A stretch of DNA of 12,957 bases, from assembly GCA_002862325.1 (NCBI GenBank), contig PKCT01000257.1, positions 1 to 12,957 of the forward strand, in the 5' to 3' direction. Under the pieces are notes generated by a model. It ran no database searches. It had not been told where the DNA came from and saw nothing but the letters and a program-made list of their open reading frames with translations. The DNA comes from Phycisphaerae bacterium (lineage in GTDB: Bacteria > Planctomycetota > Phycisphaerae > Phycisphaerales > SM1A02). Both the position numbers and the translations under genes were made by a program. Position 1 is the stretch's first letter; each line of letters begins with the position of its first letter. Shown in pieces: positions 1 to 7,198 of this stretch.

Positions 1-1
1 A

Positions 2-634
2 GAGATCGACGGGGGCCGGGCCGAGATCGCTCGGGTCCCGGGTGCGGGGGAGTTTCCCGCAATGTTCGAGGTCGTGCTTCCTCGCCCCGATGGTCGCATC
101 GCGAGCCTTCCCGCGACGATCCCCGGCATCGATCCCGACGCCTCGTTCGTCGACCGCGTCGTACCCGACTTCGATGTCGCCGGAATCGAGCTTCCCGACG
201 ACGCTCGCATGACGCTGGTGTCCATCGGATGTCCTCATGCCGTCTTCTTCACCGGACGCGAGGACGAGGTGTCAATCGATGTGGTCGGTCCCGCGATCGA
301 CGGTCATGACTGGTTCCCCGCCGGCGTGAACGTTCACCTCGTGCGTCGCCTGACCCCGGGGCACCTCCGGATGCGCACCTGGGAGCGTGGTGCCGGACCG
401 ACCCTCGCATGCGGGACCGGCGCCTGTGCCGCGGCCGTCGCGGACGCCTGGTCCGGAGGAGAGCCCGCGGCCGATGGATTCACCCGTGTGAGCATGCGAG
501 GGGGCGATCTCTGGATCGGAATCGACCCGCTGGCCGAGGAACACATTCGGATGCGTGGTCCGGCGGTGGAGGTGGCGCGGGGGGTGCTGACGCCGTCCTG
601 GATCGCCGGATCGCAATCGGAGACGCCATCGTGA
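2..634 (+). CDS. dapF: Diaminopimelate epimerase-type protein, 3' part (5' end outside window)
   Basis: This is the C-terminal part of a PLP-independent epimerase of the DapF fold, which interconverts LL- and meso-diaminopimelate with two cysteines for lysine and peptidoglycan synthesis. The frame is open from base 2, so the ATG at 62 is internal. The N-terminal half with the first catalytic cysteine lies upstream of the window. Visible hallmarks are IGCPHAVFF, FPAGVNVHLV, RTWERGAG and the second catalytic cysteine in LACGTGACAA, followed by the terminal strand ending MRGPAVEVARGVL. In the GNPH motif the substrate-contacting asparagine is replaced by cysteine. The next motif reads ERGAGPT where ERGAGET is usual. 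The stop codon overlaps the GTG of the downstream M20 gene (GTGA, 631-634), which suggests translational coupling. The family call is firm. Whether it serves lysine synthesis or another epimerisation tied to this operon is open. Confidence 0.85.
   Translation, partial: EIDGGRAEIARVPGAGEFPAMFEVVLPRPDGRIASLPATIPGIDPDASFVDRVVPDFDVAGIELPDDARMTLVSIGCPHAVFFTGREDEVSIDVVGPAIDGHDWFPAGVNVHLVRRLTPGHLRMRTWERGAGPTLACGTGACAAAVADAWSGGEPAADGFTRVSMRGGDLWIGIDPLAEEHIRMRGPAVEVARGVLTPSWIAGSQSETPS
619..634 (+). promoter_or_regulatory. GTGA start-stop overlap and ribosome binding site of the M20 gene
   Basis: GGAG at 619-622 lies 8 nt before the GTG at 631. That GTG shares four bases (GTGA, 631-634) with the TGA that ends dapF. 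This fixes the M20 start and rejects the longer frame opening at 409 inside dapF. The arrangement suggests that ribosomes finishing dapF re-initiate on the M20 gene. Confidence 0.75.
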
Positions 635-1947
635 CATCGACCAGTCCGTCGCTGGATACGTTCGAGATTCGAATTCGAGAGGCGATGCGCTCCCGCCAGG
701 CCCTGCTCGAGCGCGATCTCGCGGAACTGGTCGCGATTCCGACCGGACAGGATCATCGACCGGGACTGTCGCGGATGCACGACCTGTTCGCCGTTCGGCT
801 TCGCGCTCTGGGCGCCGAGGTCGAGTCGATTCCCGGTCGCGCGCGTCCAGCGTGGTTGGAGATCAGGACCGGAACCGATACGCACGAGGAGGGTGACGTC
901 GTGTCTGTGGAACCACCGCCGACGCTGGTGGCCACCTTCCGGGTCGGCGACGAGGTCGCGGCGGCCCGGCCGATTCTCTGCGGACACTTCGACACGGTCC
1001 ATCCGCCGAACGGTCCCTTCCAGTCGATGAACTCGATCGGTGAGGGCCGTGCGACCGGGCCCGGCGTCATGGACATGAAGGGCGGGCTGGTCGTCATGCT
1101 TTCCGCGCTCGAGGTCCTCGCCGAGCTCGGCCGTACCACCGATTGGACCGTGGTGATCGTTCCGGACGAGGAGACCGGGACCTACCACTCGGAGAGGACG
1201 TTGGTCGAGGTGGCCCGTGGGCACGATGTGGGACTCGTCTTCGAACCTGCATTGGCCGATGGGAGTCTCGTCGTGGAGCGCATGGGCTCGGGATCGTTCA
1301 TGATCGAGAGCCACGGTCGGGCCGCGCATGTCGGAAGGGCATTCACCGATGGTCGATCCGCGGTGGTCGCGCTCGCGAGGGCCATCGTCGAGGTCTCCGC
1401 ACTCGCCGATCCGGAGCGAGGACGGATCGTGAACATCGGGCCGATGCACGGTGGCGGCGTGACCAACGCGGTGCCGCACCACGCTCGTGCCTGGGGCAAC
1501 GTCCGCTATCCGGATCCGGAGACGCAACGGGCGCTGGAAGCGGAGATCCATGACGCCATCGCTGGACTCGACGCGTCCTTGAAGGGGACGGATCCGGAGG
1601 CGGCATCGGTGGCGGTTCGAACGTCCTTCATCCGCCCCGCGAAACCGGAGACCCCCAAGGTGCTCGCGCTCGCGGAGCGGGCCCGGGAGATCAGTGAGGC
1701 GATGGGACATCCGATGCCGTTCGCCTCCACTGGCGGCGCCTGCGACGGGAATCTCCTGCAGGCCGCGGGTGTTCCCACCATCGACACGCTTGGCGTACGA
1801 GGGGGCGGGATGCATCGCCCCGACGAGTTCATCGAGCTCGCCAGCCTGGCCGAGCGGGCCACGCTCCTGGCCGTCCTGCTCCACCGGCTCGATCGGGACG
1901 GATTCGGTGACCGCGGCGGATCATCCCGAAGGATTCCCGGCGACTGA
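631..1947 (+). CDS. M20 family metallohydrolase, carboxypeptidase G2/ArgE/DapE type
   Basis: This 438-aa protein is a di-zinc hydrolase that cleaves an N-acyl group from an amino acid. Metal and catalytic residues are all present in order: H119 and D121 in CGHFDTV, bridging D148 in GPGVMDMKGG, base E180 and ligand E181 in VPDEETG, E205 in VFEP, and H395 in GGGMHRPDEF. The dimerisation (lid) domain spans about residues 216-330 and includes SHGRAAHVGRAF and GGVTNAVPHHARA. These motifs are closest to the glutamate carboxypeptidase (CPG2) branch, which releases glutamate from N-acylglutamates. GTG 631 is chosen for its ribosome site and overlap with dapF. Placement just upstream of aminotransferase-astA-astD suggests N-succinylglutamate as substrate, giving succinate and glutamate, the job AstE (an M14-type enzyme) does elsewhere. 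The alternative is succinyl-diaminopimelate desuccinylase (DapE), given dapF next door. The family is sure; the substrate is inferred. Confidence 0.88.
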   Translation: MTSTSPSLDTFEIRIREAMRSRQALLERDLAELVAIPTGQDHRPGLSRMHDLFAVRLRALGAEVESIPGRARPAWLEIRTGTDTHEEGDVVSVEPPPTLVATFRVGDEVAAARPILCGHFDTVHPPNGPFQSMNSIGEGRATGPGVMDMKGGLVVMLSALEVLAELGRTTDWTVVIVPDEETGTYHSERTLVEVARGHDVGLVFEPALADGSLVVERMGSGSFMIESHGRAAHVGRAFTDGRSAVVALARAIVEVSALADPERGRIVNIGPMHGGGVTNAVPHHARAWGNVRYPDPETQRALEAEIHDAIAGLDASLKGTDPEAASVAVRTSFIRPAKPETPKVLALAERAREISEAMGHPMPFASTGGACDGNLLQAAGVPTIDTLGVRGGGMHRPDEFIELASLAERATLLAVLLHRLDRDGFGDRGGSSRRIPGD

Positions 1948-2055
1948 CGCCGGCCCGGGTCGAGCCCCCGTCAATCTGGGCGGGTTTCCGGGCCGGTGGG
2001 ACGTGGACCGGTCGATACCATGGCACCGTCGCACGTCTCTCCTGGAGCGAACCCA
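1948..2055 (+). other. Intergenic gap splitting dapF-M20 from the aminotransferase-astA-astD genes
   Basis: This 108-bp spacer holds a weak inverted repeat, CCGGCCCGG at 1950-1958 with its complement CCGGGCCGG at 1988-1996 and a 29-nt loop. No U-tract follows. No convincing -10/-35 pair is visible. The ribosome site GGAG at 2044-2047 lies 8 nt before the GTG at 2056. It could be a processing or attenuation site within one operon or a boundary between two units; the sequence alone does not decide. Confidence 0.35.
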
Positions 2056-3492
2056 GTGTCCGAAACCACCGCCGCGTCCCAATTTCACGAGGCACCCGAC
2101 GTTCGGGCCGCCGTGGACACGATCGTGTCGCGGCTCGAGATGGTTCAGAAGGGGATCGATTCGGCCCGGCCTCCTCGCGAAGCTTCGGTGGAGACGCTCG
2201 ACGGATGGATCGCCCGATCGACTGCGACCAAGGGAAGGGGGCCGATCTTCCCCTACGTCGGCAGCGGCATCGGACGCGGCCCCCTGGTCGAGCTGCTCGA
2301 TGGATCCGTCAAGTGGGACCTCATCAACGGCATCGGGGTTCACATGTTCGGACACTCCGATCCCGGCATGGTCCGGGCGGCGATCGAGGCGTCCCTTGGC
2401 GACGTGGCCATGGAGGGGAATCTCCAGTTCAATGCCGAGAGCATCGCGTTCGCCGAACTGCTGCTGGAGGAGGCGAATCGCGGATCGAGCCTGTCCCACG
2501 CCTTCATCACCAACTCGGGCGCGATGGCGAACGAAAGCGGCCTCAAGGTCTGCCAGCAGAAGACGGGGGGGCGGCCGAGGGTGCTCGCGTTCGAGCACTG
2601 CTTCATGGGACGTTCGACGACCATGGCCCAGATCGGCGACTCAGCCGGCGGCCGGGTGGGTATTCCTCTCAACACCCACGTCGACTACATGCCCTTCTAC
2701 GATCCGAATCTCGGCGCTCGTTCGATCGAGATGGCGGTGTGGCATCTGGAGCAGTACCTCCGGAGGTACCCGGATCAGCACAGCTGCTTTATCTTCGAGC
2801 TCGTCCAGGGCGAGGGCGGGTTCAACGTCGCGCCTCGGGAGTTCTTCCTTCCGCTGATGCAGCGATGTCGTGAGGTCGGCATTCCCGTCTGGGACGACGA
2901 GGTCCAGACGTTCGGTCGGAACACCGAGATGTTCTACTACGACGTCCTCGATCTCGGCGAGTACGTCGATGTCGTCGCGTTCGGAAAGATGTCCCAGGCC
3001 TGCGGCTGCCTGTTCACCGAAGCGCTCGCGCCTCGGCCCGGTCTGCTGAGCGGCACGTTCATCGGCTCGAGCACCGCATTCTCCGTCGGTCGGGCGGCTT
3101 TGAATCGACTTCGACAGGGCGGGTACTACGGTCCCACGGGACGCATCGCGGAGATGCACGCCGCCTTTCGCACGCACGCCTCGGCGCTCGTCGATCGTCG
3201 GCCGGAGTGGTTCCCCGAGGTGATCGACGACTTCGGTCGGCCCCTCGCCGACATGGTGGGCGGAACCGGAGGCATGTGCCGTCTCACCCCCTTCGGCGGT
3301 CGGAAGGACGCCATGGTGAAGCTTCTGGACGTCATGTTCGAGGAGGGGGTCATCGCGTTCTACTGCGGCCATGGTCCGTTCCATCTCCGATTCCTCCCGC
3401 CGGTGGGGGTGATGGAACCGCAACACTTCGAACCGGTGTTCGAGATCGTCGAACGGGCCATGGCTCGGGTCGCCGACGTCATCGACTCGTGA
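2056..3492 (+). CDS. Class III PLP-dependent aminotransferase, probable succinylornithine transaminase
   Basis: This 478-aa fold-type I aminotransferase probably moves the terminal amino group of N-succinylornithine to 2-oxoglutarate, giving N-succinylglutamate semialdehyde (the AstC step). Class III landmarks are NSGAMANE (S154-A156, phosphate binding), QGEGG with E253, DDEVQTFGR with D281 pairing the PLP ring nitrogen, and the Schiff-base lysine K311 in AFGKMSQ. GTFIGSST (333-340) supplies phosphate contacts from the partner subunit. The usual TGxGRTG after DEVQ is shortened to TFGRNTEMFYYD, and GHG/GRT-type loops are divergent, so this is not a close ArgD/AstC orthologue. The protein is longer than the roughly 400 aa of AstC, with an extra N-terminal region of about 60 residues. 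GTG 2056 is preferred over ATG 2020 and the start at 1996 because GGAG lies 8 nt upstream. astA follows after 22 bp. The exact substrate is inferred from the neighbours. Confidence 0.85.
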   Translation: MSETTAASQFHEAPDVRAAVDTIVSRLEMVQKGIDSARPPREASVETLDGWIARSTATKGRGPIFPYVGSGIGRGPLVELLDGSVKWDLINGIGVHMFGHSDPGMVRAAIEASLGDVAMEGNLQFNAESIAFAELLLEEANRGSSLSHAFITNSGAMANESGLKVCQQKTGGRPRVLAFEHCFMGRSTTMAQIGDSAGGRVGIPLNTHVDYMPFYDPNLGARSIEMAVWHLEQYLRRYPDQHSCFIFELVQGEGGFNVAPREFFLPLMQRCREVGIPVWDDEVQTFGRNTEMFYYDVLDLGEYVDVVAFGKMSQACGCLFTEALAPRPGLLSGTFIGSSTAFSVGRAALNRLRQGGYYGPTGRIAEMHAAFRTHASALVDRRPEWFPEVIDDFGRPLADMVGGTGGMCRLTPFGGRKDAMVKLLDVMFEEGVIAFYCGHGPFHLRFLPPVGVMEPQHFEPVFEIVERAMARVADVIDS

Positions 3493-3514
3493 CTCTCTCC
3501 GCTCGGAGGACCGC

Positions 3515-4690
3515 ATGTTCGTCATACGACAGGCCAGAATCGACGATGTCCCGAGCATCCTGAAGCTCGCCCGGCTCGTCCATTCCTTCAATCTGCCCGC
3601 CGACCGCGACTCGATCACCGCGAAGGTGCAGAAAAGCCGCAGGAGTTTTCAGAATCGACTCGACGATCCCAGGGATCGGCTGTTCATCTTCGTCCTCGAG
3701 GACGTCGAGACCGGAAATCTCATCGGAACGAGCATGATCATCGGATGCGTGTCGTGGCCCGGACACCCGCACGTGTATCTCGAGGTGAAGAAGGAATCCC
3801 GTTGGAGCGAGGATCTCCAGCAGGGGCAGACGCACAAGGTGCTCACGCTCGGTGTGGACGAGACCGGTCCGTCCGAGCTCGGGGGGCTTGTGCTCGCGCC
3901 GGGATACCGAGGCCATCGTGAACGGCTGGGGGGCTTCCTTTCCAACGTTCGATTCCACTTCATGGGCCTCCATCGAAAGTGGTTCGATCGGCGCGTGATC
4001 GCGGAGGTCATGGGGTCGCTGACCCCGGACAGCAGGAACGTCCTGTGGGACTACCTGGGAGGGCGGTTCATCAACCTCTCGTACCTCGAAGCGGACGTGT
4101 TCTGCCAGCACTCCAAGGAGTTCATCACCTCGCTCTTCCCCGAGACGCCGATCTATGCGTCGCTGCTCCCACCGGAGGCCCGGAATCTGATCGGTCGAGT
4201 CGGGGACGAGGCAAGGCCCGCGCTGTCCGTCCTCGAGCGGCAGGGCTTCGAACACCATGGTCACATCGACCCCTTCGACGGTGGCCCGTACCTCGAGGCC
4301 CGGCTCGACCGCATTCCTCTGGTCAAGGCGACGTCGCGAGTCGCGGTGGTCGCCACCGGGCGAGTCCCCTCCGGCCGGGTGGGGCTCCTGAGCGTCGAGG
4401 GACCGATCCTTCCCGAAGGCGCGGGTGCGTTTCGCGCTATTCAAGCCCCCTACGCGGAGGTCGACGGAGGCATTCAGGTGGCGAAGAAGACGCTTCAGCA
4501 GCTCAATCTAGAGGTCGGCGCGAAGGTCGGGCTCACCCCGATCAGGGTTCCGCGCGGATCTACCACGCGGCCGAGTGCCCCGTCGGATACGACCACCAAG
4601 CGATCGAAGATCGGGAAGCCCTCGAAGTCGTCCAAGGCGAGCAAGGGTGGCAAGTCGGCCAAGGGCGGCAAGGGCAAGAAGAGAGGTTGA
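3515..4690 (+). CDS. astA: Arginine/ornithine N-succinyltransferase (AstA) with lysine-repeat tail
   Basis: This 391-aa cytoplasmic acyltransferase moves succinyl from succinyl-CoA to the alpha-amino group of arginine (or ornithine in some members), the first step of the AST route. Family landmarks are MFVIRQARIDDVPSILKLA at the N-terminus, VLEDVETGNLIGTSMI (60-75), ETGPSELGGLVLAPGYRGHR (116-135), FMGLHRKWF, and GRFINLSYLEADVFC. Further on come FPETPIYASLLPPEAR (208-223), the LERQGFEHHGHIDPFDGGP block (240-258), and the C-terminal subdomain up to about 346. E. coli AstA (344 aa) ends about here. Residues 347-391 are an extra Ser/Thr/Gly/Lys tail with a lysine at every third position from 362 to 386. 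ATG 3515 is supported by GGAGGA at 3505-3510. The gene lies 22 bp after the aminotransferase and 2 bp before astD. The family call is strong. Preference for ornithine over arginine is only suggested by the lack of AstB in the window. Confidence 0.93.
   Translation: MFVIRQARIDDVPSILKLARLVHSFNLPADRDSITAKVQKSRRSFQNRLDDPRDRLFIFVLEDVETGNLIGTSMIIGCVSWPGHPHVYLEVKKESRWSEDLQQGQTHKVLTLGVDETGPSELGGLVLAPGYRGHRERLGGFLSNVRFHFMGLHRKWFDRRVIAEVMGSLTPDSRNVLWDYLGGRFINLSYLEADVFCQHSKEFITSLFPETPIYASLLPPEARNLIGRVGDEARPALSVLERQGFEHHGHIDPFDGGPYLEARLDRIPLVKATSRVAVVATGRVPSGRVGLLSVEGPILPEGAGAFRAIQAPYAEVDGGIQVAKKTLQQLNLEVGAKVGLTPIRVPRGSTTRPSAPSDTTTKRSKIGKPSKSSKASKGGKSAKGGKGKKRG
4595..4675 (+). repeat. Nine 9-bp coding repeats (NNN-AAG-NNN) in the astA 3' end
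   Basis: AAG lysine codons recur exactly every 9 bases at 4598, 4607, 4616, 4625, 4634, 4643, 4652, 4661 and 4670. They encode nine xKx triplets, with Ser, Gly and Ala the commonest flanking residues, and are followed by Lys-Lys-Arg-Gly and the stop. The flanking codons vary, so this is a period held at the protein level rather than an exact DNA repeat. Confidence 0.9.
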
Positions 4691-4692
4691 AC

Positions 4693-6219
4693 GTGCAGAA
4701 GGGCATCGCCCAGCAGGACGGTCTGATAGAGCGTGCGCCCGCCGACTTCATCGACGGCGTCTGGAAGTCGCTTCCCGAGGGATCGGGCATCGCATCCCAC
4801 GATCCTGCGCGACCCCGCGATCTCGTCTGGTCCGCCCATGGGGTCGATGCCCACATGGACGAGGCGATCGCGGCCGCGGGTCGAGCGTTCCACGCGTGGC
4901 GCGCCGTCGATCACGACGCTCGCGTCGAGGCGCTCGAGCGGTGGAAGCGTGCGGCCGCCGATCGAGTCGATCGGCTTGCGCGTCTGATCGGACTGGAGAC
5001 CGGAAAGATCGCGTCCGAGGCGCGGGCGGAGGCCGGGCTCGTCGCGACCAAGGTGGACATCACGCTCGGCCCGCAATCGGCGGGACGGGTCCAGGGATAC
5101 GAAGTCGCGGCGGGGGAAACCCGCGTCGGACGGTGCGGCTTCCGTCCCCATGGGGTGATGGCGGTCCTGGGACCGTTCAACTTTCCCGCCCATCTGCCCA
5201 ACGGGCACATCGTGCCGGCGCTTCTCGCCGGCAACACGGTGGTCTTCAAGCCGAGCGACAAGACCCCGGCGGTCGGGCAGGCCCTGGCCGAGATCGCGGA
5301 AGCGGCCGATCTGCCACCCGGCGTCTTCAATCTCGTGCAGGGGGATGCCCGTCCCGCGGCCTCGCTGGTCGCGCACGACGGGATCGACGGCATTCTCTTC
5401 ACCGGAAGCTGGCCGGTCGGTCGCCGCATCCTCGAGGCGAACATCGATCGACCCGGCCGCATCGTGGCCCTCGAACTCGGGGGATCGAATCCTGCGGTCG
5501 TGATGCCGGACTGCGATCTCAAGCAGGCGGTGATCGAGTGTGCGCGGGCGGCGTTCGCGACGACGGGACAGCGATGCACATGCACGCGCCGAATCGTGCT
5601 CCATCCCGACATCGCGGATCGATTCATCCCGACCTTCTGCAAGGTGGCGAGCACCCTGGTGATCGGTCCCTCCGACGCGCAGGGGCCGGTGTTCATGGGA
5701 CCCATGATCAATGCCGATTCGGTGGACGCCGTGCTGGCGTTCCAGGATGCGTTGCATGCCAGGGGAGGACGCGTTCTCGTGCAGTCGACCCGCATCGAAG
5801 GCGAAGGGCATTTCGTCACCCCGGGGGTGGTGCTGATGGATCGATTCGAACGCGAACACGACCAGGAGTGCTTCGGCCCCCTGGTCCAGCTGTCGATCGC
5901 GGCGGACTTCGACGATGCGATCGATCAGGCCAATGCGACTCGGTACGGACTCGCCGCATCGATCTTCACTCGGGACGACGCGGCGTGGGATCGATTTCTT
6001 CGCGAGTGTCGAGCGGGTTGCGTGAACCGCAACTGTGGGACGGCCGGTGCGAGCGGGACGCTTCCGTTCGGTGGTCTTGGACTGAGTGGCAACCATCGTC
6101 CCGCCGGCGCCTTCAGCGTCGACTACTGCGCCCACCCGGTGGCGAGCATGATCGAATCCGGCGATGGAGCGGCGATTCCGCCCGGCATGCTGCTGGACGA
6201 CCGATGGTGGCGGGACTGA
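4693..6219 (+). CDS. astD: N-succinylglutamate-5-semialdehyde dehydrogenase
   Basis: This 508-aa NAD-dependent aldehyde dehydrogenase (E. coli AstD is about 492 aa) oxidises N-succinylglutamate semialdehyde to N-succinylglutamate in the cytoplasm. Visible catalytic and cofactor features are GPFNFPAHLPNGHI with N163, VVFKPSDKTP with K186, the nucleotide loop FTGSWPVGRRI (236-246), ALELGG with general base E261, and the nucleophile C295 in TGQRCTCTRR, a form typical of AstD. Near the C-terminus, ECFGPLVQL and LPFGGLGLSGNHRP match the family. The frame is open far upstream inside astA, but the start is taken as GTG 4693: GAGAGG lies just upstream at 4681-4686, the astA stop is at 4688-4690, and the protein then begins where AstD proteins do. 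It is last in the co-directional block, and no astB or astE follows. Confidence 0.93.
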   Translation: MQKGIAQQDGLIERAPADFIDGVWKSLPEGSGIASHDPARPRDLVWSAHGVDAHMDEAIAAAGRAFHAWRAVDHDARVEALERWKRAAADRVDRLARLIGLETGKIASEARAEAGLVATKVDITLGPQSAGRVQGYEVAAGETRVGRCGFRPHGVMAVLGPFNFPAHLPNGHIVPALLAGNTVVFKPSDKTPAVGQALAEIAEAADLPPGVFNLVQGDARPAASLVAHDGIDGILFTGSWPVGRRILEANIDRPGRIVALELGGSNPAVVMPDCDLKQAVIECARAAFATTGQRCTCTRRIVLHPDIADRFIPTFCKVASTLVIGPSDAQGPVFMGPMINADSVDAVLAFQDALHARGGRVLVQSTRIEGEGHFVTPGVVLMDRFEREHDQECFGPLVQLSIAADFDDAIDQANATRYGLAASIFTRDDAAWDRFLRECRAGCVNRNCGTAGASGTLPFGGLGLSGNHRPAGAFSVDYCAHPVASMIESGDGAAIPPGMLLDDRWWRD

Positions 6220-6296
6220 ATCCCCGTTCGTGATCCCATATCGCGGGCATGTCAACGACCGTTGGAGATTCCAGAGAGTCTGTGCTATCGTCATCT

Positions 6297-6317
6297 CCGA
6301 CTCGAGTGTCGGGATTT
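6297..6317 (+). terminator. Weak hairpin with short T-run between astD and the dockerin-type gene
   Basis: CCGAC (6297-6301), a 6-nt loop TCGAGT and GTCGG (6308-6312) are followed by GATTTT. The stem is only 5 bp, so it is at best a weak terminator for the astD operon. The rest of the 6220-6353 gap shows only a poor promoter-like pair (TTGGAG at 6262 and GCTATC at 6284) ahead of the secreted-protein gene. Confidence 0.25.
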
Positions 6318-6353
6318 TCCGGGGCCCATCTTTATTGTCTCCGGAGCGAATAC

Positions 6354-7124
6354 GTGATCCCCATCAGAAGCACCACTGTCTTCCTGCTGTGCCTGTCGAT
6401 GGGTGTGTTGGCAGGCTTGACGCGCGCCGACAACGTCGTGATCGAGGTGCCCCGATTCGAGGGCGGTGTGCAGGTGAGTTCGGGAAGCGTCCCCAATTGC
6501 TGTTCCAACCACAGCATGAGTTCGGTCAACGCGTTTCAACTCTCGATGAAGGGCTGCACCACCATGGGCGGTTACTGCATGGGCTCGCGCAACTACGCCT
6601 ACGTGAGCTTCGATCTGTCGTCGATTGCGGAGGGAGCGACCATCGAATCGGTGCGACTCGTGGGCGGCAGGAACTCGCCTCGTTCCGCCGGCGGATCGGT
6701 CTGTGTCGGTTTCATGCCGTGGGGTGAGATGGGCTCGTCGATGTTCGACGCGTGCATGTCGGGCTCGACGACCTTCAACTGGACGTCGGCCTCGAACTTC
6801 TCGATCAATCTGAATCCCGACCAGTTCAACGGTCCCACGCGGGAGCGGTTCGCGGTCGTCCGTCTGACCCAGTCGGGTGAATACGGTTCGTGGCTCCGCA
6901 ATGGGAAGACCAACGCCCCCAAGCTCATGGTCACTCTGGTGGTTCCGCCATGCCCGGGGGATCTTCTCGGTGATGGCAAGGTCGACGCGGCAGATCTCGG
7001 CTACCTCATCGCCGACTGGGGATCGGTCGAAAGCCCCTTGGATCTCGACGGGAGCGGAATGGTGGACTCGGCGGATCTGGGCGTTCTTCTGGGCAACTGG
7101 GGTCCCTGCCCCACGTCCCCCTGA
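6354..7124 (+). CDS. Secreted Cys/Met-rich protein with C-terminal dockerin-like domain
   Basis: This 256-aa exported protein of unknown specific function starts at GTG 6354, with GGAG at 6343-6346 seven bases upstream. That start puts a signal peptide at the N-terminus (residues 1-25: IPIRS, hydrophobic TVFLLCLSMGVLAGL, cleavage near TRA-DN). The frame also opens earlier at 6249, but that start would bury the signal peptide. Residues 26-195 look like a beta-rich DNRLRE-type module (YVSFDLSSIAEGATIESVRL, then FAVVRLTQSGEYGSWLRNG). Residues 200-252 form the paired calcium-loop module of planctomycete dockerin-like domains (CPGDLLGDGKVDAADLG and LDLDGSGMVDSADLGVLLG). The mature part carries eight cysteines (49, 50, 68, 75, 117, 134, 200, 252) and many methionines between 55 and 135. 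It probably acts outside the cytoplasmic membrane. A link to the upstream metabolic block is doubtful. Confidence 0.8.
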   Translation: MIPIRSTTVFLLCLSMGVLAGLTRADNVVIEVPRFEGGVQVSSGSVPNCCSNHSMSSVNAFQLSMKGCTTMGGYCMGSRNYAYVSFDLSSIAEGATIESVRLVGGRNSPRSAGGSVCVGFMPWGEMGSSMFDACMSGSTTFNWTSASNFSINLNPDQFNGPTRERFAVVRLTQSGEYGSWLRNGKTNAPKLMVTLVVPPCPGDLLGDGKVDAADLGYLIADWGSVESPLDLDGSGMVDSADLGVLLGNWGPCPTSP

Positions 7125-7178
7125 ATCCGGGGTGAACGCCCCATGGCGGGGTGGGATGGAACTGGCGATAGTTCTCCT

Positions 7179-7198
7179 GTCGGAAGATTGATTCCGAC
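7179..7198. repeat. Small hairpin overlapping the left arm of the long inverted repeat
   Basis: GTCGGAA at 7179-7185 pairs perfectly with TTCCGAC at 7192-7198 across the loop GATTGA. The right half is also part of the left arm of the 7191-7294 inverted repeat, so the two foldings exclude each other. Confidence 0.55.

Noticed and set aside
334..1884. 516-aa open frame on the minus strand
   Set aside because: It is antisense to dapF and the M20 gene, has shadow-type composition rich in Arg, His and Gly, and no motif.
4595..4675. CRISPR-like or minisatellite interpretation of the 9-bp period in astA
   Set aside because: Only the AAG codon is constant and the reading frame is kept to the stop, so it is a protein-level pattern, with no repeat-spacer structure.
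3979..4692. N-terminal extension of astD inside astA
   Set aside because: The frame is open only by chance. The extension is arginine-rich with no homology to aldehyde dehydrogenases, and a ribosome site stands just before GTG 4693.
6249..6353. Longer N-terminus of the dockerin-type protein from ATG 6249
   Set aside because: It would put 35 polar residues before the signal peptide, while GTG 6354 has a good ribosome site and starts exactly at the signal peptide.
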